DNA of 64,000 nt from assembly GCF_965196975.1 (NCBI RefSeq), contig NZ_OZ239981.1:558001-622000 (forward strand), written 5' to 3'. Origin of the DNA: Endozoicomonas sp965196975 (GTDB taxonomy: Bacteria; Pseudomonadota; Gammaproteobacteria; Pseudomonadales; Endozoicomonadaceae). Position 1 is the first letter of the stretch. Each line of letters begins with the position of its first letter. The position numbers and the translations under genes were made by a program. Positions 7,710 through 15,590 of this stretch are shown here, one piece after another. Under the pieces are notes generated by a model that worked only from the letters and a program-made list of their open reading frames with translations, had not been told where the DNA came from and made no database searches.

Positions 7710-8624
7710 TCAGGGCTGGAAATTGATTATTTGGACTCCATTTTCTTCTTCGGAAATATTCATATTTCCAGAGAAAATGGTTTGATTGTCGGCATGCTCA
7801 TAGTCCTTTCTCGCGCCACTGCGGTCAAGTTCCAGATTTTTGAAATCAAACAGTTCGGTATCCGCCATTTGTGAAGGCGCAATATTTTGCATTGCCGTAA
7901 AAATGGACTCAATACGGCTTGGGTGCTTTCTTTCCCATTCAGACAGCATGGCCTTGATGTTCTGTCGTTGCAGGTTTTCCTGGGAGCCGCATAGGTTACA
8001 GGGGATGATTGGGAACTCCAGTTGCTCTGAGAAGCGGGTTATGTCTTTTTCCCGGCAATATGCCAGAGGGCGAATCACGATGTTGCGACCGTCGTCAGAG
8101 CGCAGCTTCGGTGGCATGGCGGACAATCTTGAACCATAGAACATATTCAGGAACATGGTTTCTACGATGTCATCCTTGTGGTGTCCAAGGGCTATCTTTG
8201 TTGCACCAATATCTTCTGCAAAAGCATACAGGGTGCCCCTTCTCAGGCGTGAGCAAAGACCGCAGGTTGTTTTACCCTCAGGTACTTTTTCTTTGACGAC
8301 GGAATAAGTGTCCCGGTTGATGATGTGATACGGTACGCCTAGCCCGTTAAGATAGTCAGGCAGGATATGCTCTGGAAAACCAGGCTGTTTCTGATCCAGG
8401 TTAACAGCAATAAGCTCAAAATGGATTGGAGCGCTTTTCTGAAGGCTCATGAGGATGTGCAGCATGGTGTAGCTGTCTTTACCGCCCGACAGGCAAACTA
8501 TAACCCGGTCACCTTCTTCAATCATGTTGAAGTCTTCGATGGCTCTTCCGGTCAGACGTCTGAGTTTTTTCTGGAGTTTATTGAAACTGTATTTTTCAGA
8601 ACCAGTCAGGTTGGTGGTTGTCAT
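7710..8624 (-). CDS. ttcA: tRNA 2-thiocytidine(32) synthetase TtcA
   Basis: A 304-residue cytoplasmic enzyme that adds sulfur to cytidine-32 of some tRNAs, using ATP and an Fe-S cluster. The ATP-pyrophosphatase motif SGGKDS lies near residue 50, followed by two CxxC pairs (CGLC and CNLC) that hold the cluster, and GHHKDDIVETMFLN. Length and motif order match TtcA. The start is the ATG of MTTTNLTG at 8624; the ribosome-binding site is weak. The gene is divergent from the DksA-like gene and ends next to the IS1 insertion. Confidence 0.95.
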   Translation of the reverse strand: MTTTNLTGSEKYSFNKLQKKLRRLTGRAIEDFNMIEEGDRVIVCLSGGKDSYTMLHILMSLQKSAPIHFELIAVNLDQKQPGFPEHILPDYLNGLGVPYHIINRDTYSVVKEKVPEGKTTCGLCSRLRRGTLYAFAEDIGATKIALGHHKDDIVETMFLNMFYGSRLSAMPPKLRSDDGRNIVIRPLAYCREKDITRFSEQLEFPIIPCNLCGSQENLQRQNIKAMLSEWERKHPSRIESIFTAMQNIAPSQMADTELFDFKNLELDRSGARKDYEHADNQTIFSGNMNISEEENGVQIINFQP

Positions 8625-8975
8625 AGGGCCTGTGCTAGCTGTCAGTGTAAATCGGCTGATTATATCTGCCGGTTACCATTCAACCAAGTCAGTGTTTAAC
8701 GGAAAGCCTGTAGTGGCAAAAGACCATTGGGCAGAAAAGATGTATTTTATTGATAGAGAATATTACGCTGACGGTATCAATGATCTACTATTTGAATTCA
8801 GGATTTCTGAAAATAATCAGTTCCCCGTAGGTTGTCATTAACGCTTTTTCCGTTTTTTACGAACTGGAATAAGGTTTTTCAGCGTTGTGTTATGGTAAAG
8901 AGTGACCTTTTTACAAAACCATTCTTTATAGAATAAAAGCAGGGTTCTCCAGTATTTTTGTGCAGGGGTAGCAAA
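8625..8975. other. Divergent intergenic region between ttcA and the DksA-like gene
   Basis: About 350 bp holding the promoters of two divergent genes. Open frames crossing it are extensions of antisense frames over ttcA and have no ribosome-binding sites or recognisable protein features. No RNA gene or repeat was recognised. Confidence 0.5.
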
Positions 8976-9305
8976 ATGACAGATCATGATAAATTGCAGA
9001 AATGGTTGCTGGCTCGCAGGGATGAGCTCAATACGCGTCTGGGTAAAATAAAAAAAGATGCTTCCCGTAAAAACAGTGCAGACTGGTCTGAGCAGGCTCA
9101 GGAGCGGGAGAATGATGAAGTTATTGATGCGCTTGGGAATGAAGCGGTAATTGAACTCGGTAAAATTAACCGGGCTCTTGATCGGATGACTGAAGGGGAT
9201 TATGGATTTTGCTTATCATGTGGCAAAGAGATACCTGTTCAGCGCCTTGAGGTTATGCCTTATGCTGACCTTTGTGTTAAATGCGCAGAAGCCAGAGGGT
9301 TATAG
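8976..9305 (+). CDS. DksA/TraR-family zinc-finger protein
   Basis: A 109-residue protein with an acidic coiled-coil N-terminal half and a C-terminal four-cysteine zinc finger (CLSCGKEI, then CVKCAE), as in the TraR/DksA C4 family. DksA-type proteins bind the RNA polymerase secondary channel and modulate transcription with ppGpp. At 109 residues it is shorter than E. coli DksA (151) and nearer to short DksA-like proteins, so I give no symbol. ATG 8976 has AGGGG nearby upstream; the TTG at 8958 precedes that site. It is monocistronic. Confidence 0.85.
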   Translation: MTDHDKLQKWLLARRDELNTRLGKIKKDASRKNSADWSEQAQERENDEVIDALGNEAVIELGKINRALDRMTEGDYGFCLSCGKEIPVQRLEVMPYADLCVKCAEARGL

Positions 9306-9315
9306 TGTGTATAAG

Positions 9316-9370
9316 GGATCGCGAAGCATGCTAAGGGGCGGCTAGTCTTTATTTGTGTGCTTCGCGATCC
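9316..9370. repeat. 13-bp perfect inverted repeat after the DksA-like gene
   Basis: GGATCGCGAAGCA (9316-9328) and TGCTTCGCGATCC (9358-9370) form a perfect 13-bp stem around a 29-base loop. There is no T-run, so it is not a classic rho-independent terminator. It may act as one, or be a remnant of a palindromic repeat. Confidence 0.6.
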
Positions 9371-9408
9371 AGTTAGTTGGGTTACCACCATCTGGCTGTA
9401 AAATAGTA

Positions 9409-9948
9409 TCAGGCGGGTTTGGCTGCAGTCTGATTAAAGTATTTTGACTCCTCGGTGGAGCTGCCTGATTCAATAATCATCTTTTGATAACTTTCGCAGA
9501 AACTCTGGATGGTTCCCGGGTTTCTACTGTGGAATTGCTTTTGCCATAACTTGCCCATAGCGGTGATATCGCTCTGATCAATTTTCTCTATCTTTATGCC
9601 GGATCGATGATAGATAAGCCATGCGATGGCCGTGGCGTAAACCAGGTTGGTGGCAAGTTCATGATGGGGGTGGGAAAGAAACTCTCGCTGGCTGGCCAGT
9701 CCACGAACCTTGCTTGAGAGATCGGGGTTTGGGGCAAGAAACAGATCCCAGATCTTTCTGTGCATGCGTGGTGATATCTGATAGATACCAAGGGCTTGAT
9801 GATTGGCAAGTTTCAGGTGAAAGCCGAGTCCAGACTCTCTTGCAGCGGTACCAAGGAGCAGGTTTTCAGCAGTTGGACTCCACATGCCCAGATGCTTGAG
9901 TGCTGGGCGAACAACATAGTGCCTCAGTTCCTTGGCACAGATTCCCAT
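9409..9948 (-). CDS. Small lysozyme/transglycosylase-like protein
   Basis: A 179-residue protein without a signal peptide. Its core, GTAARESGLGFHLK followed by ALGIYQISPRMH, follows the SLT/lysozyme-like pattern of a glutamate (ARESG, the probable catalytic residue) and then a G-x-YQI-x-P segment. Similar proteins occur as phage-encoded transglycosylase-like domains. The start ATG has AAGGA eight bases upstream. It lies between the DksA-like gene and apt, and an inverted repeat at 10023-10052 separates it from apt. Absence of an export signal argues against a simple cell-wall role; phage or secretion-apparatus origin is possible but unproved. Confidence 0.55.
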   Translation of the reverse strand: MGICAKELRHYVVRPALKHLGMWSPTAENLLLGTAARESGLGFHLKLANHQALGIYQISPRMHRKIWDLFLAPNPDLSSKVRGLASQREFLSHPHHELATNLVYATAIAWLIYHRSGIKIEKIDQSDITAMGKLWQKQFHSRNPGTIQSFCESYQKMIIESGSSTEESKYFNQTAAKPA

Positions 9949-10022
9949 ATGAAAAGTCCTTTTTTCTGGGGAAGTATCTTCCGGCTAAGGGCTTCTCTGC
10001 CTGCCTGCCGGACAGGATCATG

Positions 10023-10052
10023 GAGCCGACTCTGGAAGATAGGCGTCGGCTC
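10023..10052. repeat. Inverted repeat downstream of apt
   Basis: GAGCCGAC (10023-10030) pairs with GTCGGCTC (10045-10052) around a 14-base loop. It lies just after the apt stop on the minus strand but lacks a T-run, so termination is only a possibility. Confidence 0.4.
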
Positions 10053-10099
10053 TATGAGAGATATCGTATCATCCCTGAAATTCTGAACTGATGATGGCC

Positions 10100-10657
10100 T
10101 TATTCGCCTTCAAAATCACACAGGGTATAGGTTGGAATGCCTGCTGCGTTCAGCTTGTCAGCACCCTTGAGGTCGGGCAGATTAATGATGGCAGCGGCTT
10201 CCAGAGTGCTGGCTCCGGCTTTTCGGACCAGCTGATCAGCTGCCAGCAATGTGCCGCCTGTAGCGATAAGGTCATCCATCAACAGGATTTTTTCACCGGC
10301 ATTCATGGTGTCTTCATGCATTTCCAGCACTGCTTTTCCATACTCAAGGTCATACTCTACGCTGATGGTTTTTCCAGGCAGTTTGCCTTTCTTACGGAAC
10401 AGCACCAGTGGCTTGTTCAGAATATAGGCCAGTGTTGAGCCAAGCAGGAAGCCGCGGGCATCCAGAGCACCAATACGATCAAAAGTCTGGTTCTCATAAC
10501 GCTTAACCATGACATCGACGGTCTTGCGCCATGCTTCCGGGTTTTCAAACAGCGTGGTGATATCCCTGAACAGGATACCTTCATGAGGCCAGTCCGGTAT
10601 GGTTCTGATTTGGGATTGCAGATATTCCTGAACGGATAAGCTTTCGTTTGTATGCAT
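10100..10657 (-). CDS. apt: Adenine phosphoribosyltransferase
   Basis: A 185-residue purine-salvage enzyme joining adenine and PRPP to give AMP. Family features are GILFRDITTL, the ALDARGF segment, RKKGKLPG and the PRPP-binding loop LLMDDLIATGG. I chose the ATG at 10657 because it gives a length close to E. coli Apt (183); in-frame ATGs at 10669 and further upstream are possible, and none has a clear ribosome-binding site. It lies about 80 bp downstream of fnr on the same strand. Confidence 0.93.
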   Translation of the reverse strand: MHTNESLSVQEYLQSQIRTIPDWPHEGILFRDITTLFENPEAWRKTVDVMVKRYENQTFDRIGALDARGFLLGSTLAYILNKPLVLFRKKGKLPGKTISVEYDLEYGKAVLEMHEDTMNAGEKILLMDDLIATGGTLLAADQLVRKAGASTLEAAAIINLPDLKGADKLNAAGIPTYTLCDFEGE

Positions 10658-10736
10658 GGGAGAGAGCATGCCGCTATCAGTCAATGGGATAAAAGGAAGA
10701 AGCCACCTCAAAGGGTAGCTTCTTTAGGGAATAAAG

Positions 10737-11495
10737 TCAGGCGCTGGTGGCAATCTGGTTCGGCTCCAGCGTTTTTCCGCCGGCCAGTGCGCAGAGCTCA
10801 ACCGAGTTGCGAATTTCGATCTCCTTACCCACGGCTGAGATCAGACCATTCTTCTGGAAGCGGGTGAATACACGGCTCACCGTTTCTACAGCCAGTCCCA
10901 GGTAGTTCCCCATTTCGTTTCTCGACATGGAGAGTCGGAACGACTGGGAAGAAAAACCACGACGGCGGAAACGGCTGGCCAGGTTGATCAGAAACGTGGC
11001 AATACGCTCGTCTGCGTTTTTCTTGGAGAGCAGCATCATCATTTGCTGATCTTCACGGATACGCTTGCTCATCAGACGCATCAGATGCCGACGAAGTTCC
11101 GGAAACTGATCCGAAAGGGTTTCCAGTTGTTCAAAAGGAATCTCGCAGATCATGGTGGTTTCCATTGCCTGGGCAGAAACCGGATAGGTATCGGTGTCCA
11201 TGCCACTCAGGCCAAGAATTTCGCTGGGCAGGTAAAATCCGGTGATTTGTTCCTCACCTTCATTGGTAGCCGTGTAGGTTTTGATAGCCCCTGAGCGAAC
11301 AGCAAAGACACTGGTGAAGGGGTCGCCTTCCAGAAACAGGTGTTCGCCTTTTTTCAAAGGACGCCCACGCTTGATGATGTGATCCAGCTGATCAATATCC
11401 TTAATGCTTAGTGCCAGTGGCAGGCACAATGAGCTGAGGCTGCAGTCTCTGCAGGCCACATGGCTCGGCTGTCGGACGTTGGGCTTTGACGTCAT
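10737..11495 (-). CDS. fnr: FNR/Anr oxygen-sensing transcription regulator
   Basis: A 252-residue CRP-family regulator. The N-terminus has C15, C18 and C24 (CRDCSLSSLC) and a later cysteine in the MICEIPF segment, the four ligands of the oxygen-labile [4Fe-4S] cluster. A cyclic-nucleotide-binding-like beta-barrel, a dimerisation helix and a C-terminal helix-turn-helix (NEMGNYLGLAVETVSRVFTRF) follow; the ETVSR segment is the FNR recognition helix. Pseudomonad-type genomes call it anr. Candidate binding sites in this window precede hemN, ccoN and gntK. Confidence 0.95.
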   Translation of the reverse strand: MTSKPNVRQPSHVACRDCSLSSLCLPLALSIKDIDQLDHIIKRGRPLKKGEHLFLEGDPFTSVFAVRSGAIKTYTATNEGEEQITGFYLPSEILGLSGMDTDTYPVSAQAMETTMICEIPFEQLETLSDQFPELRRHLMRLMSKRIREDQQMMMLLSKKNADERIATFLINLASRFRRRGFSSQSFRLSMSRNEMGNYLGLAVETVSRVFTRFQKNGLISAVGKEIEIRNSVELCALAGGKTLEPNQIATSA

Positions 11496-12119
11496 TGAGA
11501 GGCCTCAAAGTCGTATTTGCGAAATTCGACACCATTTTATGGAAAGTGTTACCGGACTGTAAATCAGGTATATACGCAACTGGGCAGACCTAAAGTAGGG
11601 GTTTAGTGCTGCTTCAGCAGGGCGTCATAATCTGCGGATGTTCCGATGAGCTTTCATCTGCTGTGTCGTCTATCCAGCTCAGGGCTGACCCTGATAATAA
11701 GTAGCTAACCATATGAAACCATTTATTTCTGACTCCTTGTGCCGACACTCTGCGTCGTTACAACTCCGGTCACATAGCTACAGCTATGCTCCCTCCGTTG
11801 TGCCTCGCATAGTCCCTGCCCAAGTAGCCAGAAATATTCGATTCCATATGGTCAGCTACTTAGTACCGGTCATTGCTCCTGGTGGTTGTATGTCTTTATC
11901 CCTGGAAAATCAATCTGACGTTGTCTTGTGTCACAGGATTGAATTTTCGTTCATGGTATTTGACTGACCTGGCAGATTTTGCACTTATGTTTCAAGTAAA
12001 TCAATGTGAGAGTGGTGACAAATAGTAGTCAGTTTCGGTTTTTTTCTGATAAGTGGTAGGCGAGTGGGGGGGGGGGCAACTCTTGCAGAATTGTTTCAGT
12101 GGTTGCTTTGTGTGGCTGG
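11496..12119. other. Intergenic region between fnr and hemN
   Basis: A stretch of about 620 bp with no supportable gene. It holds the palindromic repeat at 11699-11861 and a run of eleven G residues near 12066-12076. The open frame at 11713-11967 crosses the palindrome and has no protein-like features. Confidence 0.6.
11699..11861. repeat. Palindromic repeat element, copy 1 (163 bp)
   Basis: The arms AAGTAGCTAACCATATG... (11699-11730) and ...CATATGGTCAGCTACTT (11830-11861) are imperfect inverted repeats over about 32 bp. The interior has a CATAGCT-AC-AGCTATG hairpin. Size, symmetry and a matching interior in the element at 27125-27282 suggest a short non-coding mobile element (MITE-like or REP-like). 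Confidence 0.65.
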
Positions 12120-12159
12120 AAAAGGGTTCCGAAGTTTTGTGACAACTACGGAACCCTTT
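12120..12159 (-). terminator. Probable hemN terminator
   Basis: On the minus strand AAAGGGTTCCG pairs perfectly with CGGAACCCTTT (11 bp) around a 17-base loop, and the second arm runs into TTTT. It begins six bases beyond the hemN stop. Confidence 0.75.
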
Positions 12160-12164
12160 ATGTA

Positions 12165-13562
12165 TCAAATGACCTTGGAGTACAGAGGCTTTTCTTTCAT
12201 CTCGGGTTGATTGAGGTAATGGTCAAACTGCATGCAGATGTTACGGATCAGCAGTTTTCCCTTGGGCAGTACTTCCAGTATGTCATCGCTACTCAGGCTG
12301 ACAAGGCCGTCTGCCATCATCGGCTCAAGTCTGGCCAGCTCATCACGGAAGTAATCTCTGAATTGAATGCCAAACTGTTCTTCAATATCGCTGAACCTTA
12401 GTTTGAAGTGGCAGATCAGCTGGGTAATCACTGCCTGACGAACCTTGTCGTCATTCGTCATCTTCAGTCCGCGTACCATCGGCAGCTGTTTCTCATTGAT
12501 CATGGAGTAGTACTGGGCTTCATCAGTACTGTTCTGAATGTAAGTGTCGCCTACCTGGCTGATGGAGGAAACGCCCATGCCAATCAGGTCGCAGTGGCTG
12601 TGGGTGGTATAACCCTGAAAATTTCTGTGCAGAGTGCCTTCTTCCTGGGCAATGGCCAGTTCATCATCTGGCAGGGCAAAGTGATCCATGCCGATGTAGA
12701 TGTATCCCTGATCCAGCAGTTTTTCTGTGGCCTGCTGAAGAATCTCCAGCTTCATTTCAGGTGCCGGCAGATCCTGATCATTAATTCTGCGCTGTGGCTT
12801 AAAGCGGTGTGGCAAGTGCGCATAATTAAACAGTGATAACCGATCCGGGGTCATATCGATCACCCGCTCAATGGTTTCCATAAAGCTGTTCGTTGTCTGG
12901 AAGGGCAGGCCATAAATCAGGTCCATGTGTACGGATCGGAACGCCATTGCCCTGGAGGCATCAAGAACCGATTGAATCATACTTTCAGGTTGTACCCGAT
13001 TGACGGCTTTCTGCACTATTGGGTTCAGGTCTTGAACGCCCATACTGATTCGGTTAAAGCCCAGATCTCTCAGCGTACTCATCATGGGCCAGTCGACTTC
13101 CCTTGGATCCAGCTCAATGGAGTAGTCTGCGGTATCGCTGTGGGTCAGCTGGAAGTGCTGGCTGATGTGTCCCATCAGGTCTGTAATCTGCTCCCTGCTC
13201 AAAAAGGTGGGTGTACCACCCCCAAAGTGCAGTTGCTCAACCCGTTGTTCATGGCTGTATAGCGCCGATTGCATCTCTATTTCACGGAACAGGTATTCCA
13301 GATAAATATTGGAACGGTCGCGGTGTTTGGTCACAATTTTATTGCAGGCGCAGTAATAACAGACATGCGAGCAGAACGGGATGTGGAAGTAGAGTGAAAG
13401 CGGCTTGATGCTGCTAGCACTGGTCTGGGCATTTTGATGATATTTCTGAATATCAAAGCTGCTATCAAACTGCACTGCTGTGGGATAGGAGGTGTAACGC
13501 GGGCCTGAGTGGTTGTAACGGTGAATCAGGTCTTTATCCCAAACTGGTGCACTATTCATCAT
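12165..13562 (-). CDS. hemN: Oxygen-independent coproporphyrinogen III oxidase HemN
   Basis: A 465-residue radical-SAM enzyme that oxidatively decarboxylates coproporphyrinogen III in haem synthesis without oxygen. The cluster motif is in PFCSHVCYYCACNK (C-x3-C-x2-C), followed by FGGGTPTFL. The N-terminal YNHSGPRYTSYPTA and full length are typical of true HemN rather than HemW. A near-perfect FNR box (13709-13722) lies about 147 bp upstream of the start, fitting anaerobic induction by Anr/FNR encoded nearby. Confidence 0.95.
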   Translation of the reverse strand: MMNSAPVWDKDLIHRYNHSGPRYTSYPTAVQFDSSFDIQKYHQNAQTSASSIKPLSLYFHIPFCSHVCYYCACNKIVTKHRDRSNIYLEYLFREIEMQSALYSHEQRVEQLHFGGGTPTFLSREQITDLMGHISQHFQLTHSDTADYSIELDPREVDWPMMSTLRDLGFNRISMGVQDLNPIVQKAVNRVQPESMIQSVLDASRAMAFRSVHMDLIYGLPFQTTNSFMETIERVIDMTPDRLSLFNYAHLPHRFKPQRRINDQDLPAPEMKLEILQQATEKLLDQGYIYIGMDHFALPDDELAIAQEEGTLHRNFQGYTTHSHCDLIGMGVSSISQVGDTYIQNSTDEAQYYSMINEKQLPMVRGLKMTNDDKVRQAVITQLICHFKLRFSDIEEQFGIQFRDYFRDELARLEPMMADGLVSLSSDDILEVLPKGKLLIRNICMQFDHYLNQPEMKEKPLYSKVI

Positions 13563-14009
13563 TGCTCTCGAACGGTAATCTTCATGTCTTGTCAGTCGGT
13601 GTTTTCGCCTTCAGATCTGTCTTTCGGTGCCGGAAAGCTTAAGGCAAAACAGTCTGTATTACGTCATGATGCGTCAGGATAGTGTAGAAAGATTTTCAAG
13701 GCTGTTCTTTGATCGATGTCAATAGGTAAGAACCGAACTCAATATGCCTTATGGGTTCGTCTTTCCGTGTTGTTATTGGAGTAGTGTCGCAAATGGCGTG
13801 AAATTTAAGAGAGCGGAAATGATACCTGCTCTTTGGCTATAAATCGAGCAAATAATGCCTGGGTAGGATTCTTATTCTGAAGGGGGTCTGATTTGTATTT
13901 TTGATGAGCCATTATACAAACTATGTTTGCTGCCATCTTATGAACGATAGCGTTGAAATTGAACGAAACGATTGAATGATGTCTGGCAGCATAATCAGGA
14001 GGCAGTCTC
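13563..14009. other. Divergent intergenic region between hemN and the peroxiredoxin-like gene
   Basis: About 450 bp. Apart from the FNR box at 13709-13722 I recognise nothing. A 68-codon minus-strand frame (13805-14011) overlaps the ribosome-binding site of the next gene and has no supporting features. Confidence 0.5.
13709..13722. promoter_or_regulatory. FNR/Anr box upstream of hemN
   Basis: TTGATCGATGTCAA matches the FNR consensus TTGAT-N4-ATCAA at 9 of 10 defined positions. It lies between hemN and the divergent peroxiredoxin-like gene, about 147 bp from the hemN start and about 290 bp from the other, so hemN is the likelier target. Confidence 0.75.
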
Positions 14010-14549
14010 ATGCTCTATACCAACAAGCTTGCAGCGGATAGCCCGTTTCCGGCGATAAGTCTGCCGGATTTACAGGGGCAGCAACATGTCTTAGGCAAGA
14101 CCAGGGAAGGTGCTTCATGGCAACTGGTCATCATCTACCGTGGTAAGCATTGCCCGCTGTGTACCAAATACCTGAATCAGCTTGAGGGATACAAAAGTCA
14201 GCTGGCGGATATTGGGGTTGATATTGTAGCTGCTTCCGGTGATAGTCGGGAGCAACTGCAGGAGCATGCGGAAAAGCTGAACGTTTCCTTTCCATTGACT
14301 TATGGGTTGACGGAAGGGCAAATGAAAGAGCTTGGGCTGTATATCTCTGTGCCCAGATCTGAGCAGGAAACGGATCATAATTTTGCTGAGCCCGGCCTGT
14401 TTGTCATTAATGAGAAAGGTACCGTTCAGGTTGTCGATATTGCCAACAACCCCTTTATTCGTCCTGATCTCGAAGCCCTGGTCAATGGGCTGTCCTGGAT
14501 TCGTAACCCGGAAAATAATTATCCAATCCGTGGTACAGCGCCGTATTAA
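14010..14549 (+). CDS. Peroxiredoxin-like (AhpC/TSA-type) protein
   Basis: A 179-residue thioredoxin-fold protein. The N-terminal part (FPAISLPDLQG) and the cysteine motif IYRGKHCPLC match peroxiredoxin-like proteins that have CPxC instead of the usual P-x3-T-x2-C. The second cysteine of CPLC could serve as the resolving residue. It ends with a TAPY tail. An AGGAGG ribosome-binding site precedes the ATG. It probably reduces hydroperoxides, but the exact substrate cannot be read from sequence. A strong terminator follows. Confidence 0.8.
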   Translation: MLYTNKLAADSPFPAISLPDLQGQQHVLGKTREGASWQLVIIYRGKHCPLCTKYLNQLEGYKSQLADIGVDIVAASGDSREQLQEHAEKLNVSFPLTYGLTEGQMKELGLYISVPRSEQETDHNFAEPGLFVINEKGTVQVVDIANNPFIRPDLEALVNGLSWIRNPENNYPIRGTAPY

Positions 14550-14571
14550 TCCACCTCAATATATATCGTAG

Positions 14572-14602
14572 GCCCCTGTCTCAAATCAGGGGCTTTTCTT
14601 TT
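14572..14602 (+). terminator. Rho-independent terminator after the peroxiredoxin-like gene
   Basis: GCCCCTG (14572-14578) pairs with CAGGGGC (14587-14593), followed by TTTTCTTTT. It sits between convergent genes. Confidence 0.9.
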
Positions 14603-14608
14603 ACCCCA

Positions 14609-15310
14609 TCAGTGGTGCAGCACGGACATCAACCACTTCTGGTGTGCCCCCGGCATAGACCACAACCCAAAAAGGATGATCAACAAACCGGCGAGGTTGC
14701 GGGTGATACTGGCTTGAATGATGCCGCTGAGCTGTCTGGAGAAAGCCCCGAGCAGAAAAACTGAGGGTATGGTGCCGATACCGAATGAGGCCATTAACAG
14801 TGCACCCTGTACAGGTTGTCCTTGAGTAGCGCTCCAGGCCAGTGTGCTATATACCAGCCCACAGGGTAACCATCCCCAGAGCATGCCAACAGCCAGGGCA
14901 TTGGGGAAATTATTGATAGGAAGCAAAGCTTGGGCTTTGGGCTGGATATGTTGCCAGAGCTTGTGCCCGATCTTTTCCAGGTGAGTCAAACCACGCCACC
15001 AACCGGTCAGGTATAGCCCCATGGCGATCAGCATTATGGCCGCAAAGTAGCGCAGCCCCATCTTTACTTCCGGACTGATGCCTCCCAGATACCAGCCGAT
15101 GCTGGCCAGAAGGAAGCCGGCAATGCTGTAACTGGTAACCCGCCCAAGATGATAGGTCAGCATCAGCCAGAAGATCTGTGAGCGTGACCTTCCTTCTAGG
15201 GAAAGACTGAGCGCAGAGGTGATGCCACCGCACATTCCAATGCAGTGAGCACTGCCAAGTATCCCTAGAGTCAACGCGGAAAGTAGAGTGGGCACTTCAT
15301 TGATGGTCAT
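14609..15310 (-). CDS. TauE/SafE (DsbD-like) membrane protein at end of cco cluster
   Basis: A 233-residue protein with about six membrane segments and the motif GSAHCIGMCGG near residue 20, as in the DsbD_2/TauE-SafE group that follows ccoS in many gammaproteobacteria. The conserved cysteines suggest copper or thiol/disulfide handling for cbb3 oxidase assembly rather than sulfite export, but this is inferred from context. It starts about 85 bp after ccoS. Confidence 0.8.
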   Translation of the reverse strand: MTINEVPTLLSALTLGILGSAHCIGMCGGITSALSLSLEGRSRSQIFWLMLTYHLGRVTSYSIAGFLLASIGWYLGGISPEVKMGLRYFAAIMLIAMGLYLTGWWRGLTHLEKIGHKLWQHIQPKAQALLPINNFPNALAVGMLWGWLPCGLVYSTLAWSATQGQPVQGALLMASFGIGTIPSVFLLGAFSRQLSGIIQASITRNLAGLLIILFGLWSMPGAHQKWLMSVLHH

Positions 15311-15396
15311 ACATTACTGCCTTGTATTTCCCTTGTTATTGAAATGCAGCCGGATATTCCGTCTCGCAATGATATTAAGTAGCGTGGGTGAATGGA

Positions 15397-15588
15397 TTAC
15401 TTTGTTATTGAAGAGCCTGTTTTATCACTCTTTGATGGTTGAGGGCGTTGAGGCTCGTCAAAAAGAATGCTGTGCGCAGGCCCTTCAAGGTCGTCAAACT
15501 GGCCGTTGTCAACTGCCCAGAAGAACACTTTGATCGCTACAGCGATCAGGATCAGGGCCAGAGGTATAAGAATAATCAGGCTTTCCAT
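15397..15588 (-). CDS. ccoS: cbb3 oxidase maturation protein CcoS
   Basis: A 63-residue protein with one N-terminal membrane helix (LIILIPLALILIAVAIKVFFW) followed by NGQFDDLEGPA, the CcoS signature. CcoS is required for cofactor insertion into the catalytic subunit of cbb3 oxidase. Its ATG lies directly after the ccoI stop, indicating translational coupling. Longer in-frame starts would run into ccoI and are not needed. Confidence 0.93.
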   Translation of the reverse strand: MESLIILIPLALILIAVAIKVFFWAVDNGQFDDLEGPAHSILFDEPQRPQPSKSDKTGSSITK

Positions 15589-15590
15589 GG

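Noticed and set aside
11713..11967. Plus-strand 84-codon open frame between fnr and hemN
   Set aside because: It lies across a palindromic repeat and has no ribosome-binding site or protein-like features.
13805..14011. Minus-strand 68-codon open frame
   Set aside because: It overlaps the ribosome-binding site and start of the divergent peroxiredoxin-like gene, and its composition is not protein-like.
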